From Ichthyobacteriaceae bacterium (lineage in GTDB: Bacteria > Bacteroidota > Bacteroidia > Flavobacteriales > JADGDT01): a stretch of DNA of 33,470 nt. The notes beneath the pieces are model-generated. The model searched no databases and had not been told where the DNA came from. It saw nothing but the letters and a program-made list of their open reading frames with translations. A program made the position numbers and the translations under genes. Positions 16,090 through 24,568 of this stretch are shown here, in pieces. Location of the stretch: positions 1 through 33,470 of the forward strand of contig JAGLDK010000042.1 in NCBI GenBank assembly GCA_023145615.1, given 5' to 3'. Each line of letters opens with the position of its first letter. Position 1 is the first letter of the stretch.

Positions 16090-18939
16090 GTGAATAACAA
16101 GCTACTATACATATTATTACTGCTTTCAGTTACTATAATGGCTCAAAATACGCCATTAAATACAATTGTAATTGATGCAGCATTAAACTCTAAAAGCAAT
16201 AGTATATTTGGCTTACAAAACACGTCGTATTACAACAATAGTAACGATACTTTAACCGAAATATACCTTCATTCGTGGGCTGGAGCTTACAGAGAAAGTA
16301 GTACCGAATTGGGAAAAAGACTAAGAGAAGATAGGGAAACTGCATTTTATTTTGCTAATGAAGAAGAACGTGGAAACATATCTAAATTAATTTTTAAAAA
16401 CGAAAAAGGAAACCTTTTAAAATGGAAGTTCTTTAATATTTCTCAAGACATAATAAAACTACAGTTAAATAAGCCACTGCCTCCAAAATCAAAAATAGAA
16501 TTTACAACATCATTCAATATAAAATTACCCGATGCTAAATTTACAGGATTTGGGTATGAGAGTAATGGATACTACTTAAAAGAATGGTATATAGTACCTG
16601 CTGTTTATGATAATGGTAATTGGAATACAATGTCGAACAAAAATTTGGACGATTTATTTACCAATCAAACTTTGTATTTAATTAGATTAAATCTATCTAA
16701 ACAATATCAAATTTCATCAAACTTATTGTATCAGAACAACTATTTGGGCTTTAATAAATATCAAGCTACAATTTCGGGTACAGCTATTGGATCGGTAAAT
16801 ATTATGATTAGAGATAATCATGAATTTAAACAAATACCAATATCTACAACACAAGGAAACATTATAGATATTGAAACAGATTTAGAATATCCTTACAATT
16901 TAAGAATTGAAACTTCGTTGGAAAATATTTTAAAAAAGCAACTTAATTTTTTAGAAAATAAACTTGGTGTATATAAAAAAACAAAGTTATGGATGTCGTC
17001 AGACTACATAAAAAACAACCCAATTTATACTATGAATTCTATTCCATTTATTACAATAATGGGACCAAAATTTCAAAAAGAAATTGAGTATTTTAAAACA
17101 ATGAGTTACTATTATATAAAATCATCAATAAACACAAATATCCGAGAAAACTCGTGGCTTATAAAAGGATTAACATCGTATTTACTTGCCGAATACATTA
17201 ATACATATTATCCAGAAAAAAAACTTTTTGGAAATTTATCGGAATTTTGGGTTTCAAGACTTTTTGATTTATCAGACTTAAGCTTTAACGACCGACAGCA
17301 ATTGCTATATTTAATTATGGCTCGTATGAATTACGATCAGGCAATTGGAAACTCTCAAGATGATTTTTCGAATTTGAATTTATTAGCCATTAATGAGTTT
17401 AAAACATCAATGGGTTTAGCATATTTAAACGATTATATGGGCGATTGGGATTTTAACAAATCATTAAAACGTGTTTATAATTTTTCTACTACAAACTTTA
17501 CAAATCAAAGCAAGGTTAAAGATATTTTCGAAAAAAATACAACTCGTAATACCGATTGGTTTTTCGATGATTTTGTTAAAAAAAACAACCTTATTAATTT
17601 CGGAATTACTAGACATAAAAAAGAGTGGATTTTACAAAATAAAACATCTTTTTCGGGTCCATTAAAAGTTATGGAATATAAGAATGACACACTACTTAGC
17701 TCGAAGTGGGTAAATAATTTTGCAGGAGAAAAAACATATATTCCTACTAACCATGATGCTGATAAAATTGAAATTAACAACAGTAAAGTTGTTCCGGAAT
17801 ACGATTACAAAGACAATCAATTTAATTATAATAATAAATGGTATTCGATATTGCGTAAGCCAATTCAGTTTAAAATTATGCAGGATATTGAGAACCCAAA
17901 ATACTATCAAATATTTGTAAATCCCGAAGGTGGGTGGAATGCTTATGATGGAGTTTCGTTAGGACCAACTTTTTCTAATAGTGCATTAATCGAAAAGCAG
18001 TTTAACTATAAAATAGCTCCTTTTTACTCTTTCAGGTCGAATAGTTTAACAGGACACATATCTGTTAACTACGCTCAATTGCCACGTAATAGCAAACATA
18101 TACAAAGAATTTCGTACGGATTATTTGCTAAATACTCTCATTACAATGACAACTTAGGCTACTACAAATACAACCCATATATTAACTTAACTCTTAAAAA
18201 GAAAGACCCAAGAAGCGATTCTCAGAACAGTATATTTGCACGTTATGTTTATATTGACAGAGAGTTACCTAAAAGTTTTAATCAAGAAGAAATAGAAAAA
18301 TATGCAGAATTCCGACTTTTTAACATTCGTCATAAATATCATAATCCTGAAATAATTGAAGATTTAAAAATAAGAAATGACTTGCAGATTGATCCTAAAT
18401 TTTTCAAGCTAAGTTCTGAAATTAGGTGGAGAAAAATTTTAGAAAACAAACAGAAACTTGACTTCAGAGTTTTTGCAGGTTTTTTTCCATACCACAATAC
18501 TGATACCGATTATTTTGATTTTGGACTTAACAGTTCTACCGACTATTTATTTGATTTAGGATATTATGGAAGATCGGAAGAAACCGGTTTTTTAAGTCAA
18601 CAACTTATTACAAACGATGGTTCTTTTAAATCGGATTACGAAGGAGAATTTGCTAATAAATGGATGCTTACAACAAACTTACACTCATCAATTTGGCATT
18701 TTTTAGAGGTTTATACCGATATTGGATTATATAAAAACAAAGGGCAAAGTATAAAATACCGATGGGATGCAGGTATAAGATTAAATATAGTACCCGAACT
18801 AATTGAAATTTATATGCCGATATATTCTAATAATGGTTCGGAAATACTTGATTTATCTAAATATCCCGAAAAATTAAGATTTGTATTTATTGCCGATCTA
18901 CAAGGTTTATTAAACTACTACCGCAGAGGTCTTTATTAA
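16090..18939 (+). CDS. large secreted M1-peptidase-like protein with degenerate zinc site
   Basis: The 949-residue protein begins at a GTG codon directly after an in-frame stop, giving a good signal peptide (KLLYILLLLSVTIMA). The first ~270 residues resemble the N-terminal beta domain of M1 aminopeptidases (YYNNSNDTLTEIYLHSW is the typical opening). The catalytic region is recognisable from RENSWLIKGLTSYLLAEY (352-369), the counterpart of 'WLxEGxAxY', but the zinc ligand Glu is Lys (K359). At the spacing expected for HExxH one finds KTMSY (336-340). All three ligands and the catalytic Glu are thus replaced and peptidase activity is unlikely. From about 600 the protein is rich in alternating aromatic strands and ends with FVFIADLQGLLNYYRRGLY, suggesting a beta-rich, possibly outer-membrane barrel domain. 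No frameshift is seen, so it is a maintained pseudoenzyme. Confidence 0.65.
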   Translation: MNNKLLYILLLLSVTIMAQNTPLNTIVIDAALNSKSNSIFGLQNTSYYNNSNDTLTEIYLHSWAGAYRESSTELGKRLREDRETAFYFANEEERGNISKLIFKNEKGNLLKWKFFNISQDIIKLQLNKPLPPKSKIEFTTSFNIKLPDAKFTGFGYESNGYYLKEWYIVPAVYDNGNWNTMSNKNLDDLFTNQTLYLIRLNLSKQYQISSNLLYQNNYLGFNKYQATISGTAIGSVNIMIRDNHEFKQIPISTTQGNIIDIETDLEYPYNLRIETSLENILKKQLNFLENKLGVYKKTKLWMSSDYIKNNPIYTMNSIPFITIMGPKFQKEIEYFKTMSYYYIKSSINTNIRENSWLIKGLTSYLLAEYINTYYPEKKLFGNLSEFWVSRLFDLSDLSFNDRQQLLYLIMARMNYDQAIGNSQDDFSNLNLLAINEFKTSMGLAYLNDYMGDWDFNKSLKRVYNFSTTNFTNQSKVKDIFEKNTTRNTDWFFDDFVKKNNLINFGITRHKKEWILQNKTSFSGPLKVMEYKNDTLLSSKWVNNFAGEKTYIPTNHDADKIEINNSKVVPEYDYKDNQFNYNNKWYSILRKPIQFKIMQDIENPKYYQIFVNPEGGWNAYDGVSLGPTFSNSALIEKQFNYKIAPFYSFRSNSLTGHISVNYAQLPRNSKHIQRISYGLFAKYSHYNDNLGYYKYNPYINLTLKKKDPRSDSQNSIFARYVYIDRELPKSFNQEEIEKYAEFRLFNIRHKYHNPEIIEDLKIRNDLQIDPKFFKLSSEIRWRKILENKQKLDFRVFAGFFPYHNTDTDYFDFGLNSSTDYLFDLGYYGRSEETGFLSQQLITNDGSFKSDYEGEFANKWMLTTNLHSSIWHFLEVYTDIGLYKNKGQSIKYRWDAGIRLNIVPELIEIYMPIYSNNGSEILDLSKYPEKLRFVFIADLQGLLNYYRRGLY

Positions 18940-19010
18940 AACGTTAAATAAAATTATTATACCAATTATAAATCAACAACTAAAACTCTCATTTCAAATA
19001 ATATTCTTCT

Positions 19011-19018
19011 TACATTTG
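19011..19018 (+). promoter_or_regulatory. Bacteroidota -7 element (TACATTTG) of the GH20 gene
   Basis: TACATTTG is a full match to TAnnTTTG and is followed by the common CA. It lies 39 bases before the ATG at 19058, giving a leader of roughly 30 bases. Confidence 0.6.
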
Positions 19019-19057
19019 CACCTTTTTAAATTTTAATTATAACACATTAGGTATTAA

Positions 19058-20596
19058 ATGCAATATTCTAAAATATTAACTTATACTTTACTTGCAATAT
19101 GGCTACTTTTTCAACCATTTAGCAAAGCTTCAACTTTACAAGAAATTCCTCCAATAACATCAATAAGTATTATACCTATTCCGAATAAATTAATTTTAAA
19201 GGATGGTATTTTTAAAATTAATTCAGAAACAGCAATTACTTTCGATAATGAACTTAGTGCATCTGCCAATATTCTGAAAAAATATTTATATAAAGGTATG
19301 GATTTAAACCTTGGCGGAAAGGGTAGTAATAGTATAGAGTTTACTTTAAACAATAATATTAAAAACTACGAGGGTTACAAAATTACAATCAATAAACAAA
19401 AACTACATATTGAAGCTAGTAGTAATAGTGGCGCTTTTTACGCTATTGAAACACTAAAACAACTTCTTCCTGCCGATTTTAAACACGGAAATTACAGAAA
19501 CAAAACTATATTGATTAATCAATTAGAAATTGAAGATGAGCCTAGATTTGAATATAGAGGTTTAATGCTTGATGTTGCTCGACATTTTTTTACTGTTGAT
19601 GAAGTAAAACACACTATTGATTTATTGGCAAGATATAAAATCAACAAACTACACTTACATTTATCTGACGATCAGGGGTGGAGAATTGAAATAAAATCGT
19701 GGCCAAACCTCACCGATTTCGGATCTAAATCGTCGGTTAAAAATGAAAAAGGTGGTTTTTATACTCAACTCGATTATATTGAGATACAGGAATATGCATC
19801 GGCTAAACACATTACAATTATTCCTGAAATTGATATGCCCGGACATACAAATGCGGCACTATCATCATACGCCGAATTAAACTGTAACAATATTAAAACC
19901 GAGCCTTATTATGCTATGAAAGTTGGCTTTAGTAGTTTGTGCGTTAATAAAGATATTACGTATAAATTTATTGATGATGTAATTAGAGAATTATCGGATA
20001 TTACCACTGGAAAATATATACATATTGGCGGAGATGAATCTAATTCTACCAAAAGAAACGATTTCGTAAAATTTATAAACAGAGCCCGAGGAATTGTTTA
20101 TAAACACGATAAAATTCCGATAGGTTGGGATGAAATTGCTAATACTGATATTGATTCTACTACAATAGTACAATATTGGGGTAAAAAGGAAAATGCAATT
20201 TTAGCGGCTAAAAAAGGTGCTAAAATAATTCTATCGCCTTCAGATAAAATATATTTGGATATGAAATATAACAAATCAACCAAATTAGGATTAACATGGG
20301 CAGGACAAAACAACGTTGAAGATGCTTATAATTGGCGTGTAAATAACTTAATTAAAGGTGTTGACGAGCAAGATGTTTTAGGAATTGAAGCTCCTATGTG
20401 GTCGGAAACAATTACTACTCTCGACGAAATGGAGTATTTAGTATTTCCACGTTTGCCAGGTGTTGCCGAAATTGCTTGGTCTAAAGAAAAAAATAGAAAT
20501 TGGAAAAATTATAAAAAACGTTTAGGCTATCATAAATTAATTTTCGAATATATGAACATTAATTATTACAAGTCGGAATTGATTGATTGGAAATAG
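19058..20596 (+). CDS. beta-N-acetylhexosaminidase (GH20)
   Basis: The 512-residue exported enzyme (signal peptide ILTYTLLAIWLLFQPFSKA) hydrolyses terminal beta-GlcNAc/GalNAc residues from chitin fragments, peptidoglycan or glycoproteins. A GH20b domain (about 35-155) is followed by the GH20 catalytic barrel starting DEPRFEYRGLMLDVARHFF. Diagnostic blocks: INKLHLHLSDDQGWRIEIKS; IIPEIDMPGHTNAAL; and YIHIGGDESN with the catalytic Asp-Glu pair D326-E327, used in substrate-assisted catalysis. The late IEAPMWSETI and FPRLPGVAEIAWS motifs are also present. It ends shortly after the barrel without extra C-terminal modules. A periplasmic or surface location is expected; the lack of a lipobox or sorting domain favours periplasm. 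No SusC/D genes lie nearby, so it is not part of a polysaccharide-utilisation locus here. Confidence 0.96.
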   Translation: MQYSKILTYTLLAIWLLFQPFSKASTLQEIPPITSISIIPIPNKLILKDGIFKINSETAITFDNELSASANILKKYLYKGMDLNLGGKGSNSIEFTLNNNIKNYEGYKITINKQKLHIEASSNSGAFYAIETLKQLLPADFKHGNYRNKTILINQLEIEDEPRFEYRGLMLDVARHFFTVDEVKHTIDLLARYKINKLHLHLSDDQGWRIEIKSWPNLTDFGSKSSVKNEKGGFYTQLDYIEIQEYASAKHITIIPEIDMPGHTNAALSSYAELNCNNIKTEPYYAMKVGFSSLCVNKDITYKFIDDVIRELSDITTGKYIHIGGDESNSTKRNDFVKFINRARGIVYKHDKIPIGWDEIANTDIDSTTIVQYWGKKENAILAAKKGAKIILSPSDKIYLDMKYNKSTKLGLTWAGQNNVEDAYNWRVNNLIKGVDEQDVLGIEAPMWSETITTLDEMEYLVFPRLPGVAEIAWSKEKNRNWKNYKKRLGYHKLIFEYMNINYYKSELIDWK

Positions 20597-20650
20597 AAAT
20601 TAATGGTTAATTATTCAGTACCTATTTTTAATTTCAAATGGTACTTTATA

Positions 20651-20710
20651 AAAAATGGCTACGTTATAATATCTAAGTTAAATTTAAAATATTATAACGT
20701 AGCCATTTTT
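20651..20710. terminator. perfect 22-bp bidirectional terminator between convergent genes
   Basis: The arm 20651-20672 is perfectly complementary to 20689-20710 (core ATGGCTACGTTATAAT), with a 16-base loop and A/T runs at the outer ends. It separates the GH20 gene (plus) from the end of the phosphonate operon (minus) and can stop both. Confidence 0.92.
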
Positions 20711-20740
20711 GATTTCAGCTTTATAAATCAATTGTTAAAA

Positions 20741-21868
20741 CTATCTTAATAAAATACTTTTAACAATTTCAGCATTAAATTTACGAGGATTATTTTTCAA
20801 TCTATCAGCATTTACATTTGCTAAAATAGCATCCATTTCAACACTTTCAATTCCTATATTTTCAAAATTAATATCAACACCTATTAAATCTGTTAAATTT
20901 TCGAGATACAATTTTGCTTCTTTTACAGTTTCAACACCTATAATATCAAACAGTATTTTAATATTATTTTTAACAAATTCCACTCCCCTACTATCGTTAC
21001 ATTCCTCTGCATTCAGCAAATAATTATACTCAACAAAAGCTGGTAACGTATAAAAAACAGCGTGTCCATGCGGTATATTATATCTCGTTGAAATTGAATA
21101 CGACAATGCGTGAGGTGCTGTTGTTTTAGTAATATTAATTGCCTTGCCCGATAAATACGAAGCATACGCAATTTTAGAATTCAATTTTTTATCATCCGAA
21201 AAAACAGAATCTCTTAAGTTTTCTATTAAAACAGAAACAGCTTCTTTTGCATATTCTAAAGATTCTTTAGTAGAATTTACCGACCAAAAAGATTCAATAC
21301 CCTGAGCCAATGCATCTAAACCAGTACATGCTTTTAAATATTGAGTTTGAGATAAAATTAAATCAACATTTAAAAAAGCTACCGAAGGCAATAAGTTATA
21401 ATCGGCTAACGAATACTTTTTATTTTTATAATATACAACTGCAAAATGTGTAGCCTCACTTCCGGTACCACTTGTAGTTGGAATTGCAATTATTGGTATG
21501 GTATTATTTTTTTTAGCAATATTTCCTTTTAATATATCAATATAATCAGTCGATTTTTCGGTTGTAAAAGCACTTATTAACTTTGCCATATCAATAACAC
21601 TTCCACCACCAATTGCAACAATTAAATCGCAATTACTTTCCTGAAAAAGTTCAACTCCTTTTAACGAATCTTCATATTTTGGATTACTATCGAAATCAGA
21701 AAACCTAACAAATTCAACATCCGAATAAAGTTTTGAAATAAAACTTTCGGCATCCGAAGTACTAAACGATTTTTTACCTGTTACCAGAAAAACCTTTTTA
21801 GTTGACAACTTTTTTATTTGAAATAGTAAATCCTTAGCAGAGCTACTTTCTATTAAATTCTGATTCAT
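20741..21868 (-). CDS. phosphonoacetaldehyde reductase (iron-containing alcohol dehydrogenase family)
   Basis: The 375-residue protein is a group-III (Fe-ADH, PF00465) dehydrogenase, expected to reduce phosphonoacetaldehyde to 2-hydroxyethylphosphonate with NAD(P)H. Visible: the nucleotide-binding VAIGGGSVIDMAK (about residues 85-97), the hallmark IPTTSGTGSEAT (129-140), TGLDALAQGIESFWSVNS (182-199) with metal ligand D185, and TAPHALSYSISTRYNIPHGHA with H253 and H267. The fourth usual ligand His is Gln (Q189). The substrate is inferred from the two preceding genes and overall resemblance to the phosphonate-linked subgroup. I chose the ATG at 21868 (MNQNLIESSS), 20 bases after the decarboxylase stop, over a TTG at 21904 that would overlap it. 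Last gene of the operon. Confidence 0.88.
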   Translation of the reverse strand: MNQNLIESSSAKDLLFQIKKLSTKKVFLVTGKKSFSTSDAESFISKLYSDVEFVRFSDFDSNPKYEDSLKGVELFQESNCDLIVAIGGGSVIDMAKLISAFTTEKSTDYIDILKGNIAKKNNTIPIIAIPTTSGTGSEATHFAVVYYKNKKYSLADYNLLPSVAFLNVDLILSQTQYLKACTGLDALAQGIESFWSVNSTKESLEYAKEAVSVLIENLRDSVFSDDKKLNSKIAYASYLSGKAINITKTTAPHALSYSISTRYNIPHGHAVFYTLPAFVEYNYLLNAEECNDSRGVEFVKNNIKILFDIIGVETVKEAKLYLENLTDLIGVDINFENIGIESVEMDAILANVNADRLKNNPRKFNAEIVKSILLR

Positions 21869-21887
21869 ACTATAGTAATTATAACTC

Positions 21888-23009
21888 TTATTTCTGCTGA
21901 ACAAAATTCTGAAAAGACTCTTTATTTTCTTTTGTTGAAGTTGTTGGTCGTCCTAAATTAGCTCTCGATCCTTGATTAACCATAATTTCTAAAAATGCAA
22001 TTCCTTTATGAAAAATTAAATCTTGCAACGCAATTTCTAATTCTTTTTTAGTATTTACACTAACAGTATACGAGTAATTACTCGCCTTAGCAACACCACA
22101 AAAATTTAAAGTTGATGCAACAGTTGCCTGCCCTCCAACCGAATCGTGAACCTGATTATTTAGCAAAATATGTTTAAAGTTTTTTACCATAGGTAAACTA
22201 CCACTAACAGCTAAACTACCCATGTGCATAATTACCGAACCATCGCCATCTAAACAAAAAACATTTTTATTTTCGGCACCCAAAGCAACTCCTAAAGCAA
22301 TTTGAGACGTATGCCCCATTCCTCCAACAGTTAAAAAATCTTTTTCGTGCCCTTGCCCCATTGCTTCTCTCAACTCAAAAACTTCTCTCGATGTTTTTCC
22401 GGTAGTAGAAACAACAATTCCATCGGCAATATTATTCAACACAACTTCAATTGCATCTTCTCTACTTAATTCAAAATCATCGGCATTATTCTTTACCGAT
22501 TTATAACTTTCGAAAGCTCCTTTACGCACCAAAATTGCAACAGGTTTACCTTGCTCAACAGCATTTAACTTGGCTTTTTCAATAACCTTTTTATAATTCG
22601 ATGTGTTATCTAATATTTGATACGAAACATCAACAGCATCTAAAAGTTGCTTAGTAACTTTACCTTGTTTTACATGCTGAGGTTCATCTTTTGTTTCTCC
22701 ACGCCATCCAATCATTAAAACCATTGGAATACCATAAACCTCCTCATCGGCAATAGATAAAATTGGATTTATGGCATTACCCAATCCCGAATTTTGCATA
22801 TAAACCATAGGCACATTTCCGGTAGCCAAATAATTACCAACAGCCAAGCCTATTGCTGAGCCTTCGTTTGCCGATATAATATGCTTATCCTTACTAGTAT
22901 TATCATCAATATACGAGCAAATATCTTTTAATAACGAATCGGGAACTCCTGCAAAAAATTCAATTTTATTATTCAATAATTCCTGAAAAAAAAGTTTAGT
23001 ACTAATCAT
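21888..23009 (-). CDS. aepY: phosphonopyruvate decarboxylase
   Basis: The 373-residue ThDP- and Mg-dependent enzyme decarboxylates phosphonopyruvate to phosphonoacetaldehyde, the irreversible step that pulls the unfavourable PEP-mutase reaction forward. The N-terminal pyrimidine-binding domain has FFAGVPDSLLKDICSY and the cofactor-activating Glu in SANEGSAIGLAVG (E49). The C-terminal pyrophosphate-binding domain has GGMGHTSQIALGVALG (229-244), the metal motif GDGSVIMHMGS (255-265) and LLNNQVHDSVGGQ (282-294), which is characteristic of phosphonopyruvate decarboxylases as opposed to acetolactate synthase relatives. Length is normal for the short Ppd form. It starts 1 base after the PEP-mutase stop codon, hence tight coupling. 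Confidence 0.96.
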   Translation of the reverse strand: MISTKLFFQELLNNKIEFFAGVPDSLLKDICSYIDDNTSKDKHIISANEGSAIGLAVGNYLATGNVPMVYMQNSGLGNAINPILSIADEEVYGIPMVLMIGWRGETKDEPQHVKQGKVTKQLLDAVDVSYQILDNTSNYKKVIEKAKLNAVEQGKPVAILVRKGAFESYKSVKNNADDFELSREDAIEVVLNNIADGIVVSTTGKTSREVFELREAMGQGHEKDFLTVGGMGHTSQIALGVALGAENKNVFCLDGDGSVIMHMGSLAVSGSLPMVKNFKHILLNNQVHDSVGGQATVASTLNFCGVAKASNYSYTVSVNTKKELEIALQDLIFHKGIAFLEIMVNQGSRANLGRPTTSTKENKESFQNFVQQK

Positions 23010-23010
23010 A

Positions 23011-24315
23011 TTATTTTGTTCCAGGTATTAAATTTAATATTTCTTTAATCGACATCATTTGGTCGTCTGCTTCCTTAGATCTAGAATTTTCTAAAATAGA
23101 AGTTGCAGTACTTTGCATTGACGGGTATGAACTACGCAACATATGATTTGCATAAATAACCACATTTGCACCAGCTTCTGCCAACTCTTCCTCAGTAATA
23201 TGATTGTAGCTCGATGGTACTACAACCAACGGTTTACGATTTTCTATTTTATTATACAATGCACAAAACTCAAGTATTTCTTGTTCCGATTTTTCTCTAC
23301 TATGAATCATAATTCCATCGGCACCAGCAATAATAAACGCTTTAGCACGAGCAATTGCATCGTCCATTCCTTGCTTTAAAATCAAGCTTTCAATACGGGC
23401 AATAACCATAAAATCTTCGGTTACACGAGCAGCACGAGCCATTTTAATTTTATTACTGAAATTTTCAATACTATCTTGTTGCTGTTTTACTTCGGTACCA
23501 AACAACGAGTTTTTCTTCAGTCCAATTTTGTCTTCAATAATAATTGCCGACACTCCTAAACGCTCAAGCGTACGAACTGTAAAAACTAAATGCTCAGGTT
23601 TTCCACCAGTATCTCCATCATAAATAATAGGTTTGGTAGTACACTCTAAAATATCGTTTAAACTGTGTAAACGAGATGTTACATCAACAGCTTCAATATC
23701 GGGCTTACCTCGTAATGTTGAATCGGTTAAACTCGACGACCACATTCCATCAAACTCCTTTATTTTACCATCTTTATTTACAGTAGTAGTTTCGCAAATA
23801 AGTCCTGATAAACCACTGTGAGATTCTAAAATTCTAACAATTTCTTTCGACTCAATAAGTCTTCTTAATCTCGATCTACGTAAATCGGGAGTAGTACCAA
23901 TTTCAGATATAATTTTCTTTAATTTACTCGACGATATTCCTTCTGTATATTTTACATCAACAACTTTTCCTCCCCATTCGGCAAGTATTTTTATAGCTTT
24001 TGCTCTGGTTTTTTGTTGCACACCTTCTTTCCAGTCATCTCCATGAACAACAAAATCGGGTTTTATTAAACGTAAATTATCTTCGTAATCTAAAGTTTCT
24101 TGAGGTATAACTTTCGAAATTCCTTTTATATTTGATATAACCTCTTTTCTACTTTCGAAATCCATTACAGGTAAACGTTTGTAGCTAGATATTGCCTTAT
24201 CAGTTAATAACCCAACAGTTATCTCTCCTAATTTACGAGCTTCTTTAATAATATTTAAATGTCCGGGGTGTACCAAATCGGCACTCATTCCTATATATAC
24301 AATATTCTCTTTCAT
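23011..24315 (-). CDS. aepX: bifunctional cytidylyltransferase-phosphoenolpyruvate mutase
   Basis: The 434-residue protein fuses two domains. Residues 1-140 are a nucleotidyltransferase of the cytidylyltransferase superfamily, with HPGH at 16-19 in the [15 protein letters not shown] block, HGDDW at 91-95, and [10 protein letters not shown] at 124-133 (the ISSTxxR-like motif). Residues 145-434 are PEP mutase, which rearranges PEP to phosphonopyruvate and creates the C-P bond. The mutase-specific signature [10 protein letters not shown] is intact at 261-270, with IYDGDTGG at 231-238 and GADGIMIHS at 331-339, separating it from isocitrate-lyase relatives. In related fusions the N-terminal domain activates the final phosphonate (for example 2-aminoethylphosphonate) as the CMP derivative; here the end product appears to be HEP. 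It is the first gene of the operon, after a 253-base gap. Confidence 0.96.
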   Translation of the reverse strand: MKENIVYIGMSADLVHPGHLNIIKEARKLGEITVGLLTDKAISSYKRLPVMDFESRKEVISNIKGISKVIPQETLDYEDNLRLIKPDFVVHGDDWKEGVQQKTRAKAIKILAEWGGKVVDVKYTEGISSSKLKKIISEIGTTPDLRRSRLRRLIESKEIVRILESHSGLSGLICETTTVNKDGKIKEFDGMWSSSLTDSTLRGKPDIEAVDVTSRLHSLNDILECTTKPIIYDGDTGGKPEHLVFTVRTLERLGVSAIIIEDKIGLKKNSLFGTEVKQQQDSIENFSNKIKMARAARVTEDFMVIARIESLILKQGMDDAIARAKAFIIAGADGIMIHSREKSEQEILEFCALYNKIENRKPLVVVPSSYNHITEEELAEAGANVVIYANHMLRSSYPSMQSTATSILENSRSKEADDQMMSIKEILNLIPGTK

Positions 24316-24385
24316 AACAATTTTATTTATTTCGATGTAAAATCAACACTAAAATTAAAACACAATATTACACCATTTAAAAAGC

Positions 24386-24393
24386 CAAAAATA
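24386..24393 (-). promoter_or_regulatory. putative -7 element (TATTTTTG) of the phosphonate operon
   Basis: On the minus strand TATTTTTG fits TAnnTTTG and lies about 70 bases before the PEP-mutase ATG. No clear -33 TTG is seen at the expected distance, so support is moderate. If real, the three phosphonate genes have their own promoter apart from the upstream glycan genes. Confidence 0.4.
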
Positions 24394-24487
24394 TCATAGA
24401 ATAAACAAATACATTGTAAAAAAACGTTTTTTTTTATTCTATTTATTTAATCCAATATCATCACGTAATTTACACTTCAATTATTTA

Positions 24488-24540
24488 AAATTTAGGAGTA
24501 TTACACACCGTTAAATTATCAATTTAACACTCTAAAATTT
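24488..24540 (-). terminator. imperfect long hairpin downstream of the flippase gene
   Basis: GTTAAATT at 24510-24517 pairs with AATTTAAC at 24521-24528 around ATC, and flanking AAATTTAGGAGT / ACTCTAAAATTT extend it imperfectly to 24488-24540. It lies 30-80 bases after the flippase stop on the minus strand. It may be a weak terminator or an RNA 3'-end structure; the missing long T-run keeps confidence low. Confidence 0.35.
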
Positions 24541-24568
24541 AACTACAAATTACAACACAATATAAACT

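Noticed and set aside
17471-17920. Several overlapping small open frames on both strands inside the M1-like gene
   Set aside because: They are shadows of the long coding frame, without recognisable motifs or start signals.
21869-21904. Longer start (TTG) of the phosphonoacetaldehyde reductase
   Set aside because: It would overlap the decarboxylase gene and adds 12 residues not expected in the family; the ATG at 21868 follows the upstream stop closely.
24417-24434. AAAAAAACGTTTTTTT palindrome upstream of the PEP mutase gene
   Set aside because: A homopolymer-based palindrome is easily produced by chance in such AT-rich DNA and has no GC stem, so it is not convincing as a terminator or operator.
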